Source: a virus. Taken from it: a DNA stretch of 58,673 bases. A model generated the notes under the pieces. That model was not told the origin of the DNA. It made no database searches and worked only from the letters and a program-made list of their open reading frames with translations. Made by a program: the position numbers and the translations under genes. The stretch covers positions 1 through 58,673 of the IMG/VR virus record IMGVR_UViG_3300021475_000016; one strand, given 5' to 3'. Positions 7,350-15,712 of this stretch are shown here, in pieces. Numbering within the stretch: the first letter of the stretch is position 1; every line of letters begins with the position of its first letter.

Positions 7350-7368
7350 ATTAGCAAGTCGCCTTAGA
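7350..7368 (-). repeat. ATTAGCAAGTC repeat, copy 2
   Basis: ATTAGCAAGTCGCCTTAGA, 18 of 19 identical to 5473-5491. Located upstream of the gene starting at 7276. The same repeat precedes the DinG-like helicase. Confidence 0.6.
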
Positions 7369-7491
7369 TAGCACTGGCGCTTCGCATCCCGCCTTATACG
7401 GCCTCATTCGCATCATTATCTATACTGTTATACAGACGCTCGCGAACTTATCGCTTCTTAAAAAGACTGTTTAACAGCCTACTTGGAAGAG

Positions 7492-7508
7492 GCGGCCCTT
7501 CGGGCCGC
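7492..7508 (-). terminator. Probable hairpin terminator
   Basis: GCGGCCC and GGGCCGC form a perfect 7-bp GC stem closing a 3-base loop. On the minus strand it is followed by CTCTTCC, and a T-rich run comes about 35 bases later. It lies downstream of the gene ending at 7797 and upstream of the left block, a sensible place to end transcription. Confidence 0.5.
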
Positions 7509-7796
7509 ATCGACAAGCGGTGTGGTCGAGGCCTCGGGCCATGTCCGATTTGTCTTTCACAGGTGGGGCGCGCACCGCTGGCTCCTGGTCGGAGCGCCCT
7601 CCATGCCAGAAGGGCTCGAACGGTCACCCCCCATCCGGAACAGAGGTGCCGTCCCTGCACCTAGTGGTCGGACAGTCCGTTCCGACATGGCCGGGCCGGG
7701 CTGGGTCGAGTGACCCGGAAGCGTGGCAATCGGCGTCCAGGGCTGCCAACCGGTGCAGTATGCGAGCCGTCAGGGTAAACCGCTTGAAGTGGTCTG

Positions 7797-8153
7797 TCAA
7801 TCCTCGGATTCGAGGTGCTGATGGTCCTGATGGGCCTCGCAGAGGTCATCCTCCAGGCTGGAGATCCGGTAACCATCGATCAAGTTCCTGGTCGCCTCCC
7901 GGATATCCGCAGGCGAAAGCACGGTGGGAAAATAACCGTTAACCTCAGCCAATCTCCTGGAGTTACGATCGAAGATATCGAGGTGGATCTTCGCTGCTGA
8001 TTTGATGACCGGATCACCGCAAGCCTCACAGGGACCGAAGTCCATCTCATCCAGGGTCACCCACCAGGCCACGTCTTCTTCTCCCTGGCCGAAGCTCTCC
8101 CCGACGACTCTGCCCACGGCAAGCTCGTAGCGCTTCCTCAGGTTGACGATCAC
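7797..8153 (-). CDS. Hypothetical protein with a CxxC motif
   Basis: 118 residues from a GTG at 8153 that overlaps the upstream stop (GTGA). It includes DFGPCEACGDPVIKSAAKIH, a CEAC zinc-ribbon half near residue 48, and a late Cys/His pair (LCEAHQDHQH) that could complete the site. Last gene before the non-coding tract. Family unknown. Confidence 0.6.
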   Translation of the reverse strand: MIVNLRKRYELAVGRVVGESFGQGEEDVAWWVTLDEMDFGPCEACGDPVIKSAAKIHLDIFDRNSRRLAEVNGYFPTVLSPADIREATRNLIDGYRISSLEDDLCEAHQDHQHLESED

Positions 8154-8506
8154 TGCGAATGGTTCCCGTTGGGCGGCAGGTATATGCCCCCTGGGCCGGG
8201 TGGAGCTTGAGGGTTGGCTAGCATCTGGGAGCGCTGCATGATCAGGTTCTCCCACATGGCCCGCAGGTGCTGCACCATGGCGTCATCCTGTTGGGCCATG
8301 CCCAGCGGCATCACGGCCGCCCCCACGATCTCCTGGCCCAACAGGCCGGAGGGGATGATCAGGATCACCCCCACCGTGGGCACCATGCCCTGCGGGGTGG
8401 GCTGTAGCTGCACGTTGCATTCCCACTGCACGTCCTCCCCGAAGGTCACGCTCTCCAGCAGCCGGGGGATGCGCTCCTTGATGGGATCGGACAGAGAGGT
8501 GATCAT
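8150..8506 (-). CDS. Hypothetical protein
   Basis: 118 residues (MITSLSDPIKERIPRLLESV) with a GAGGAG site six bases before the ATG. The centre is hydrophobic beta (MVPTVGVILIIPSGLLGQEI), followed by a Met/Gln-rich helix and a Pro/Gly tail (PQAPPGPGGIYLPP). The fold resembles small actinophage proteins of unknown role. It follows the SNF2-like helicase. Confidence 0.65.
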   Translation of the reverse strand: MITSLSDPIKERIPRLLESVTFGEDVQWECNVQLQPTPQGMVPTVGVILIIPSGLLGQEIVGAAVMPLGMAQQDDAMVQHLRAMWENLIMQRSQMLANPQAPPGPGGIYLPPNGNHSQ

Positions 8507-8515
8507 CGGTGCTCC

Positions 8516-10105
8516 TCAGACGGTTTGCTTGCGGCTGACCCTCATCAGCCGCCGTCGAACATCGGCAGAGAGATAGTTCGAGCCATCCTCTGAGTCATCG
8601 GTGAGTTCATCGGACCAGCCGTGTCGTTTGAGCCCGAGCCCCACGATGCCGTCCTCGATGGTGTTCCGCACGACGAGATCATTCACCATGGTCACCGGCC
8701 ACTTGGAGTCGAGCCTATTCGCTCGATTGATGCGTTGCCACCACTTCGAATGGGTCAACGGCATCTCGTAGTTGACCACCCACAGGGCCTCGGGCAGGTT
8801 GATGCCCCGACACCCGGCGTCACTGGAGAGGAAGACCTGAGCCCCGTCCCTAAAGTCAGACATGGCCCGGCGTCTTTGTGCATAGGAGAGCGCGCCGTGG
8901 TTGACCACCACCTCGAAGCCCTCCTTGATCAGGCGCTCCTCGATCAGCGGCAACATCGATTGCCCGTAGAAGGTGAAGACGAGCCCCTGACCGCCTTGGG
9001 TAGCCTGGCGCAACCGGGTGACCAGATGGTCCAGCTTGGCCGCCCCCAGGGCCTCCAGGCCCGCCACACCCACCTCTCGGACGATCACCGAGGCCACCTG
9101 GGGGATGTCGCGCTTCTCGGCCTTGGCCATCTCCACACTGCGGACCAGGGACAAGGGATGACCGGCGATCTGGCGCAGCACCCCGAATAGCTGGCGGTTC
9201 CACTGCCAGTCGCCTTTGTGGTCGTCGTCGGTCTGGGCGATGACCTCGTAGAACTCCTGATGGCGCTCGCCCAGGTCCACGTAGTCCGATTGCACCTTGA
9301 CGGTGGGGAACAGCCCGGCGATGTCGGGGTCCATCTTGGACTTGAAGACGGCCAGGTGCCCGATCTTCTCCTGCAAGCTCACGATCCCCGGCGGGCAGTC
9401 CTCCGGGGTCAGGCATTTGAACACGATGGCCTTGCCGTAACGGTCCCGGCCAACGTGGTAGCTCTCGAAGTCCTCGACGCGCCCGGCAGCGGTGGGGTCC
9501 ATGAGCCGGGCCAGGTTGAACCAGCCCTCAGGGTCTCGATCGACCACCGTGGCGGTGGTGGGCAGGATCCGCACCGAGCCCGTCTTCCGCAGGTTCTTGA
9601 GCATTAGCTCATGGTGCTTGTACATGGCCGAGCCCCGGTTGGCCCCGAGCTTGGCCGAGGCCTCGTCCCAGATGAGCAGGACCCGCTTACCGGCCAGGGC
9701 CTGGGTCAGCGGACCCGGTGCCAGCCGGGTGCGCTCGCGCCCACCGGTCCAGAACTTCTCAGGATGGGCGATCTCTCCCCGGACCGACTCGTAGACCCCC
9801 AGGATGATCTGGGGTGGGTTGGCGATGATCCGCTTACGTTGCTGCGGACCCCCACTCAGCACCCCGACTGTTGCTCGGGTGAAGGTCCGCAGGTCGTATT
9901 CCCACTCAGACAGCTTGCCTTTCTCGCATTCGAGCAGGACGTGGTCGATCTGGTGGTCGTCTAAGAGCATGCTGGCCACGCACAGGGCGATGACGGTCTT
10001 CCCAGCCCCGCAATCGGCTCCGATGCACAGCGAATCCTGGGCTAACCCCTGGGCCACCAGATCGACCTGAAAGGGCTTCAGATCGAAGGGAGCAACGTAG
10101 GTCAT
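8516..10105 (-). CDS. SNF2-like DNA-dependent ATPase/helicase
   Basis: 529 residues. Walker A GADCGAGKT (29-37), motif II IWDEAS (145-150; DEAS instead of DEAH), motif III-like PTTATVVDRD, and in the second RecA lobe FLSSDAGCRGINLPEA and WQRINRANR (motifs V and VI). This order and spacing are those of SNF2/RapA-type remodelling ATPases, also common in phages. It probably translocates on double-stranded DNA during replication or recombination. An ATGA overlap couples it to the gene upstream. The second helicase-type enzyme of the left part. Confidence 0.85.
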   Translation of the reverse strand: MTYVAPFDLKPFQVDLVAQGLAQDSLCIGADCGAGKTVIALCVASMLLDDHQIDHVLLECEKGKLSEWEYDLRTFTRATVGVLSGGPQQRKRIIANPPQIILGVYESVRGEIAHPEKFWTGGRERTRLAPGPLTQALAGKRVLLIWDEASAKLGANRGSAMYKHHELMLKNLRKTGSVRILPTTATVVDRDPEGWFNLARLMDPTAAGRVEDFESYHVGRDRYGKAIVFKCLTPEDCPPGIVSLQEKIGHLAVFKSKMDPDIAGLFPTVKVQSDYVDLGERHQEFYEVIAQTDDDHKGDWQWNRQLFGVLRQIAGHPLSLVRSVEMAKAEKRDIPQVASVIVREVGVAGLEALGAAKLDHLVTRLRQATQGGQGLVFTFYGQSMLPLIEERLIKEGFEVVVNHGALSYAQRRRAMSDFRDGAQVFLSSDAGCRGINLPEALWVVNYEMPLTHSKWWQRINRANRLDSKWPVTMVNDLVVRNTIEDGIVGLGLKRHGWSDELTDDSEDGSNYLSADVRRRLMRVSRKQTV

Positions 10106-10413
10106 CCCACCGCCAGCGGGCTCTCCACCTTCAAATCCCAGATGAACACGTAGGCATGATCACGATTACAAGCATCGAGCATCTGAACCGATTCGCCATC
10201 CATCAGTAGCTCGATCATGACATGGGGAACGCGGGCCGGGACCATGGCCACGAACTGTACCCCGTCCTCCAGGATTCGCACATCGACGGGGATAGTCAAA
10301 CCATGACCGGTGCCCACGAAGCGCAGGCACCAGAAGTGCTGCCCGTGCAGAGCCTCCTCAATGACTCGGAGCCGAGCCAGGCTCATGTTCAACCGACTCT
10401 CCAGCACCGACAT
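10102..10413 (-). CDS. Hypothetical protein with an optimal ribosome site
   Basis: 103 residues from ATG 10413 (MSVLESRLNMSLARLRVIEE). The start is preceded by AAGGAGGTGATCC, a complete match to the anti-Shine-Dalgarno end of 16S rRNA with good spacing, so I choose it over the ATG at 10431. The sequence has a helical N-terminus and beta strands later (HFWCLRFVGTGHGLTIPVDV). Family unknown. First gene of the accessory block after the baseplate genes. Confidence 0.65.
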   Translation of the reverse strand: MSVLESRLNMSLARLRVIEEALHGQHFWCLRFVGTGHGLTIPVDVRILEDGVQFVAMVPARVPHVMIELLMDGESVQMLDACNRDHAYVFIWDLKVESPLAVG

Positions 10414-10486
10414 CCGGATCACCTCCTTCACTGACCTACCCTGCTGATACGGATACTACACCAGGACGAAGGATCCGGCTATCGAG

Positions 10487-13400
10487 TTAGGTGATGAGCT
10501 TGGTAATGGTCGGGGAGATGATGTTGTCGTACTCGGCCGGAGTCACCACGAAGAAGGAGGCCGAATCCCCGAAGGTGCCCGAGACATCCTCGATCGCGGG
10601 CCGGTGGAACAGACCACTCACCCATGTCCCGGCATCTGTTACCGGGCCGAAGAACTCGAATGCACTGGGCTCCGCAGTGACGATACGAGTAGCCGTATCC
10701 ACCAATGTGGTGGAGAGATCATCCGTCGTAGTACGGTTGTAGAAGTTCGAGAAGACGTTGATGATAGGCACGCCGTCAGGGAACAGATTCGGATACTGCT
10801 TGAAGGCTAGATACCACCATCGTGGCACTGGGTTGTTCCACTGCGTGAACATCGGATCGTTATAGACATCAGGAGTGGTGTCGAAAGTGGAGAGATTCGG
10901 CCCTCGCATAAAAGGTTGGGTATCCACGTTCAACTGACCCTCGTAGATGGGCCGGATCTGCAGCGAGGAGATGTGCATGGACTCCCGGTAGCAGGTGGTC
11001 CGCCATACCAGTTGCTGAGAGGCGACCGGAAAGCGCAGCACCCCGTTGGGGTTGTTGCGGCTGTCGATGGCCTGCCAGAAGGTGGTGCCGCCGTCCACCG
11101 AGAACTCCCACACGATGGACTCATCGAAGACCGACAAGGTGTCGATGGAGATGGCGTCGTTGGACTTGCCCTGCTGGACCAGTTGCACGTACAACGAGTC
11201 GGCCACGTTCACCCCTGGTACCGAGCCGATGTCGTAAGGGGCGGTGAACTCGGTGACTGCTCCGGCTGAGCCGGAGGTCTCGGCCTGCCACACCAGTCGC
11301 CCGGTGGCCACGTCCACCAGTTGCACCCACAACGGATTGGTCAACGGGGTGATGGGGGTGTAGCGCACCGCCACCCAGGCCCGGCCCCGAGCCGACAGCA
11401 ACAGCGGCGCGGAGCAGATGCCGCCGAAGGGGATGTTGGCCGTGGCCGCATGTGATTGGGCCAGGTTCTCGGTCTTGAGCGGGGGCTCGATGGGTGGGTT
11501 CATCATGCCGTGGACCGCGCCGGTCACGTTCTGGGCCGGAGGCGGAGGATTCGACTGGCGGGAGAAGACGATGGCGTTGGACCCGGCCAGGTAGGTGACC
11601 TGGATGGGGGCCACGTCGCCTACCACATGCCAGGTGCCGGTGTCATTCCAGGTGGTCGAGGCCAGGGCGGTGTTCCGCATGTCGTCGTCGTAGACCACCT
11701 GAACGGCATCGGACTGGCTGGTGGCGAACTGCAGGCTGGTCACGTCATGGGTGGAGATGAAGCTCACCGACTGAGCGGTGCAGGGCAGCAAACCGCTATC
11801 GGCCGGGTTGGTGGGGGTGGCCAGGTCGCCGGGGTTCTGGTTGAAGGTGTTGGACTCGATGAATACCTCATCCAGGAAGGCCTCGTAGTACACCGGGGCG
11901 TCGTTCTGGGCCAAGGGGGAGGTGCGGACGGCCTGGATGGTCTTGAACCCGCAGAAGAAGGCCAGCTTCGAGGTGAAGGGCACGTCGGAGGTCTGGTAGT
12001 TATGAAAGCCCGGAGTTGCGAAACGCGGCGCTTGCATGCCCTGGTGGAAGTTGGTGAAGTTGTACAGCCAGGAGGCCGCCCCGATCTGCTGGGCCGTGCC
12101 GGGGTCCTTGGAGATCATGACCTGAGTGGGGCTCATCAGCAGGTTGGAGGCCCCGGTGGGCGTCGGGGTGCCGATGGTCCCGGTGTAGGGGTAGGTGTTC
12201 TCACCCTGGCCCAGGGCGATCAAGGTGGGCAGACCCACGTCCATCGGCCCCTCGTAGCCGGGGGTGGCCGTGCCCGGCATCGAGGCGTTCATGACCGTGG
12301 CCGGGAAGGTCTTGACCGTGCTCTGCACCGGCAGGAAGCCCTCGTAGGGCTCGGGGGCCAGGTTGGTTAGCTCGATCTTCCAGAACTTGGCCAAGGTGGG
12401 TGGTAAGGAGATATACCCGGTGGTGAGCAGGTAGTCCCCGGCGATGGGGGTCCAGAACAAGTCCGGGTAGAAGGTGGGGGCTCCGCCGACCATTCCCGAG
12501 GGATTGGCCTCGGAGATGAAGGTGTCATCAAAGCGGAGATAGGCGTTACGGGTGAACCCTTGGTCCTGTGAGTTGAATGACCCTTTCACCGAGTATGACT
12601 CCGGATCGGTCAGGTAACTGGCGATGGTGGCACTGGTCAAGGTCTCACCTTTGAGGACCAGATTCTGCAGCAACATCCCCGAGGTGGCCGGTATGGAGTT
12701 GTCGTTATAGCCACCGACGCGCACATTGGGATAACTGGTGACGATCATCCCGGCCGGTTGGAGACCAGTGACGGTGACCGGCACGTTGAGTTCGGGATCA
12801 CCAGCAGCATTGATCTGATAAGAGAAGCTCCAGGTATTGGTGGCATGCGTGAAGCCCACTACCAGATAGATGAGGCTGTTCAAGGGAATGGGAACCACGG
12901 TCCTGAGTGACGATCCAATAATCGAAAAGGCATCCCAATCGAAAGTGTCACCTACGGACTGGTTGAGCATGTTGGGGAAAAGCTGTACAAAGGCGGCCCC
13001 GGTGGGCGCAGTAGCCGTCACGTTTACCTGCGTCCAGATGGAGGGCGTAATAGAAACGGCCGGACCACTCACCTGACTCATATAGGTATGGTTACGGTCG
13101 TACCAGGCATAACCCAAGATGGCATAATCAGCGGCATTCGAGCCGGTGACCCATCCAGTCGCGGCGTAAGAGACACCGGGGGTGACCGGAAGGAACACGT
13201 TATTGGTGAAATAAGGCTCACCAACCGCCGTGGTGGTGGCTCGCAAAGAATGCGTACCGGTGACGGCATGGGCGGTGGTGTTGCTCAAGGTGCAGGCGTA
13301 GGCCCCACCCCAGTCGCCTATGGTGCCGTCCTCGAAACCAGCGTCCACCGTCGATAGCAACGTGGTGGGGTTGATGTAGAAGGCTCCGGCGGCATAGCCG

Positions 13401-15712
13401 ATCTTGACGCCGCGCACATCGATGAACGGCAGAGATCCATGGGTTGGGGCCATGGCGGCGAAGAAGCTGAGCCCCACCCACCAGTCCTGGGTGGGATCGA
13501 ACTGCAGCCCGGTATTGGACACGTCAATGTCCCCGGTGGTGCCCCCGGCGTTGGGGAACTGCACTCCGTTGGCAGCCGGAACAATGTTGCCGTTGATGAT
13601 CGAGGCCGGGTAGATCAGCGGGATGTCCCGAGCGGTGTGAGTGTTGGCCGGGCTGGGCGTGGAGTTCGACCAGTACAGGGTGGCGTGAACGCCCAGGTGG
13701 GTGGGATCGATCAAAAACCGGTCCACCACCTGGGCGGTCCCGGCCGGGGTCCGCACGTCCATGTAGAAGCTGACCACCGAGGAGGCCAGAGGCTGCGGCG
13801 AGCAGCGCCACTGCACCGGCTGGGCCGTCCCCATGACCCCCAGCAGGCCTGAGGCTCCCTCCCGGTACATCGAGTACTGCACCGGGCTGCCCATGATGTC
13901 GGTGGCCGCGTCGATGACCCCACCGTTGGGCAGGTACGGGATCGGCAGGTCGGCGGTGCCCTCGACGGAGTAGCCGATCTTCAGTCGTCGCACTGCCAGG
14001 GAGTAGGCCGCCGCCACCTGGATGGTGGCGAAGCCGCCTGACGGTCCGGGCTGGGTGGTGATCCGGTTGTAAGCCGGGGCCTTGCCGGTGCGCCTGGTCA
14101 AGACCACCCGGACCCGCTGGGTGTTGGTGGGCAGGATCCGAGTGGAGAGCGAGTACCAGTGATCCTCACCGTAATGCTGAGGGTGAATCTTGGTCAGGAG
14201 ATAGTCGTCGTTGTTGACCAGCACTCCCGGCACTGAATCCACGATGTCATGCTGCAGCATCGAGTACCAAGTACCAGCCGCATCATCGTAGTACTCCACT
14301 GAGATATGAGACGGAAAATGAGCCACATCCAGCGACACCGCATTGACCGTATGCTCTGATCCGAAGCGCACTTCAAGAATGTCACGCGACGGATCGGTTT
14401 GAGCCCGATTATCGGTACACCAGAAGCTGGTCGAATCCGATGACAACTGGAAGTTGTTGTTGGTGGTGTTCTGTTGGCTGATGGTCTGCAACAGGGTGTC
14501 CATGTCCACCCCGTCGAAGGTGATGTCCGACAACGAGGCTGAGGCATTGTTGGCCAGGGAGCCCCGCCCGCTGAGCGGGTTGATGGCCATGACCCCGTCC
14601 TGGGCGTAGCGCCCGAGCAGGGCCATCCACCAGGGCAGCGGGGCGTTGGTGGGCAGGAAGTCGGTGTAGGTCCCGTCTGACCAGAAGATGCGCTGGGTGT
14701 CGGTGGAGGACAGCACGTTCTGCATGGGGTCCTGCAGGTAGCTGATGGCCCCCACGATGTCCTTGTTGTAGAACCACTGCTCGCCCTGGTAGCTGTTGAA
14801 CGGCGGCACCGCCGGGCTGATGGTGGTGCCGGGCTGGGCCTGGCCGTAAGGGACGGTGGCCCCCGTGGTGGTGACGGTGACCGCCGGACGGATCTCCCAG
14901 TAGACCGAGTCGGCCCACACCGCGATGGCCTTCACCGGCTGGTACACGTCCGGTCCCTGGGCCGCGATGGTGGCCACCGCGTCGGCGGGCTTGAGTTGTT
15001 CGATGACCTGCAGCACGTCGTTGGCCTCGACCTGAGTGATGGGCCGGTGCGGGGCGATGACGAACTGCTTGCGCTGCAAGGAGTTGGGGACGGTGCCGGT
15101 GACCCCCTCAAGCTGGGCGTAGGTGAACTGCTGCAACCCGGCATAGGTGTAGGCCTGCAACCCGCCGTAGGTCAAGGCCAACTGATCGGCGTAAATGTAG
15201 CTCTCGTAGATGTCGCAGGTGACCGACAGGATGGCCTCGGCCACCAGCTTCATGCCCACCGGGGACGGCCCGTACTCCAGGGCTCGGCCGAACTGGAACA
15301 GCCGGTTGCGATAGCTGGCATCGGCGGTGGCCGCGCTGGTCCAATCGTCGGGCGAGGCGGTGTCGCTGTAGGGGTCCATGGACAGGGCCTCGGCCGGAGC
15401 ACGCTGCATGCCGAAGAGCGCCCCGTAGAAGCTGTCCAGGTCATAAAAGTACGACGAGGACATGATCTGGCCCAGGCGAGAGAGCACCAGCCGCTTGCGT
15501 AGTTGCCCGGCTCCGGCGTCACCCAGGAGCACCCGCAGGAAGCGGACCAGATTGGAGTGCGGGGTGAGGGTGTAGATCTCGCTCGGAAAGTGCCGGAAGC
15601 GCTGGTCGGTCTGGACCGGCACCAGGAGGCCCTGGGTGACCGTGTCCAGGCTGGCAGGCCCTGGAGTGCCCGGAACTAGCTGCAGAGCCCCAGGGGGCGT
15701 CAGATCGCTCAT
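10487..15712 (-). CDS. Very large baseplate/tail protein (gpI-like N-terminus, LamG-like modules)
   Basis: 1741 residues. The N-terminal 250 residues (VRFLRVLLGDAGAGQLRKRL and following) resemble the tail-wedge partner of J in phage P2-type baseplates, and it directly follows the J-like gene with a 1-bp overlap. The rest is beta-rich with discoidin- or LamG-like segments (SFFAAMAPTHGSLPFIDVRG; DWGGAYACTLSNTTAHAVTG then THSLRATT). It probably carries sugar- or surface-binding modules on the outer baseplate. Base composition is patchy along the gene, with less GC-rich stretches near 12540-13270 and 14170-14460. No frameshift seen. Confidence 0.75.
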   Translation of the reverse strand: MSDLTPPGALQLVPGTPGPASLDTVTQGLLVPVQTDQRFRHFPSEIYTLTPHSNLVRFLRVLLGDAGAGQLRKRLVLSRLGQIMSSSYFYDLDSFYGALFGMQRAPAEALSMDPYSDTASPDDWTSAATADASYRNRLFQFGRALEYGPSPVGMKLVAEAILSVTCDIYESYIYADQLALTYGGLQAYTYAGLQQFTYAQLEGVTGTVPNSLQRKQFVIAPHRPITQVEANDVLQVIEQLKPADAVATIAAQGPDVYQPVKAIAVWADSVYWEIRPAVTVTTTGATVPYGQAQPGTTISPAVPPFNSYQGEQWFYNKDIVGAISYLQDPMQNVLSSTDTQRIFWSDGTYTDFLPTNAPLPWWMALLGRYAQDGVMAINPLSGRGSLANNASASLSDITFDGVDMDTLLQTISQQNTTNNNFQLSSDSTSFWCTDNRAQTDPSRDILEVRFGSEHTVNAVSLDVAHFPSHISVEYYDDAAGTWYSMLQHDIVDSVPGVLVNNDDYLLTKIHPQHYGEDHWYSLSTRILPTNTQRVRVVLTRRTGKAPAYNRITTQPGPSGGFATIQVAAAYSLAVRRLKIGYSVEGTADLPIPYLPNGGVIDAATDIMGSPVQYSMYREGASGLLGVMGTAQPVQWRCSPQPLASSVVSFYMDVRTPAGTAQVVDRFLIDPTHLGVHATLYWSNSTPSPANTHTARDIPLIYPASIINGNIVPAANGVQFPNAGGTTGDIDVSNTGLQFDPTQDWWVGLSFFAAMAPTHGSLPFIDVRGVKIGYAAGAFYINPTTLLSTVDAGFEDGTIGDWGGAYACTLSNTTAHAVTGTHSLRATTTAVGEPYFTNNVFLPVTPGVSYAATGWVTGSNAADYAILGYAWYDRNHTYMSQVSGPAVSITPSIWTQVNVTATAPTGAAFVQLFPNMLNQSVGDTFDWDAFSIIGSSLRTVVPIPLNSLIYLVVGFTHATNTWSFSYQINAAGDPELNVPVTVTGLQPAGMIVTSYPNVRVGGYNDNSIPATSGMLLQNLVLKGETLTSATIASYLTDPESYSVKGSFNSQDQGFTRNAYLRFDDTFISEANPSGMVGGAPTFYPDLFWTPIAGDYLLTTGYISLPPTLAKFWKIELTNLAPEPYEGFLPVQSTVKTFPATVMNASMPGTATPGYEGPMDVGLPTLIALGQGENTYPYTGTIGTPTPTGASNLLMSPTQVMISKDPGTAQQIGAASWLYNFTNFHQGMQAPRFATPGFHNYQTSDVPFTSKLAFFCGFKTIQAVRTSPLAQNDAPVYYEAFLDEVFIESNTFNQNPGDLATPTNPADSGLLPCTAQSVSFISTHDVTSLQFATSQSDAVQVVYDDDMRNTALASTTWNDTGTWHVVGDVAPIQVTYLAGSNAIVFSRQSNPPPPAQNVTGAVHGMMNPPIEPPLKTENLAQSHAATANIPFGGICSAPLLLSARGRAWVAVRYTPITPLTNPLWVQLVDVATGRLVWQAETSGSAGAVTEFTAPYDIGSVPGVNVADSLYVQLVQQGKSNDAISIDTLSVFDESIVWEFSVDGGTTFWQAIDSRNNPNGVLRFPVASQQLVWRTTCYRESMHISSLQIRPIYEGQLNVDTQPFMRGPNLSTFDTTPDVYNDPMFTQWNNPVPRWWYLAFKQYPNLFPDGVPIINVFSNFYNRTTTDDLSTTLVDTATRIVTAEPSAFEFFGPVTDAGTWVSGLFHRPAIEDVSGTFGDSASFFVVTPAEYDNIISPTITKLIT

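Larger units (their letters stand above)
7277..7796. other. 520-base non-coding tract with hairpins and repeats
   Basis: No gene is supported here; the two minus-strand open frames (7448-7660, 7661-7876) are Arg/Pro-rich and lack proper starts. It contains the repeats at 7325 and 7350, an AT-rich stretch (about 7395-7440) with an imperfect palindrome CTGTTATACAG, a T/A-rich patch at 7455-7475, a strong hairpin at 7492-7508, and three short hairpins in a row: AGGTGC/GCACCT (7644-7662), GTCGGA/TCCGAC (7667-7686) and GGGTC/GACCC (7703-7716). It separates the helicase/gpI side from the left block and may hold a promoter and a structured RNA. Confidence 0.5.

Noticed and set aside
7590-7680. tRNA gene on the minus strand with CGTTCGAGC
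   Set aside because: The T stem does not pair and the spacing to any acceptor stem is wrong.
7448-7876. Two minus-strand open frames in the non-coding tract
   Set aside because: Arg/Pro/Ser-rich, no ribosome site, cross several hairpins; no protein-like pattern.
11456-12370. 304-codon plus-strand frame opposite the gpI-like gene
   Set aside because: Low-complexity shadow of a GC-rich coding gene with no ribosome site.
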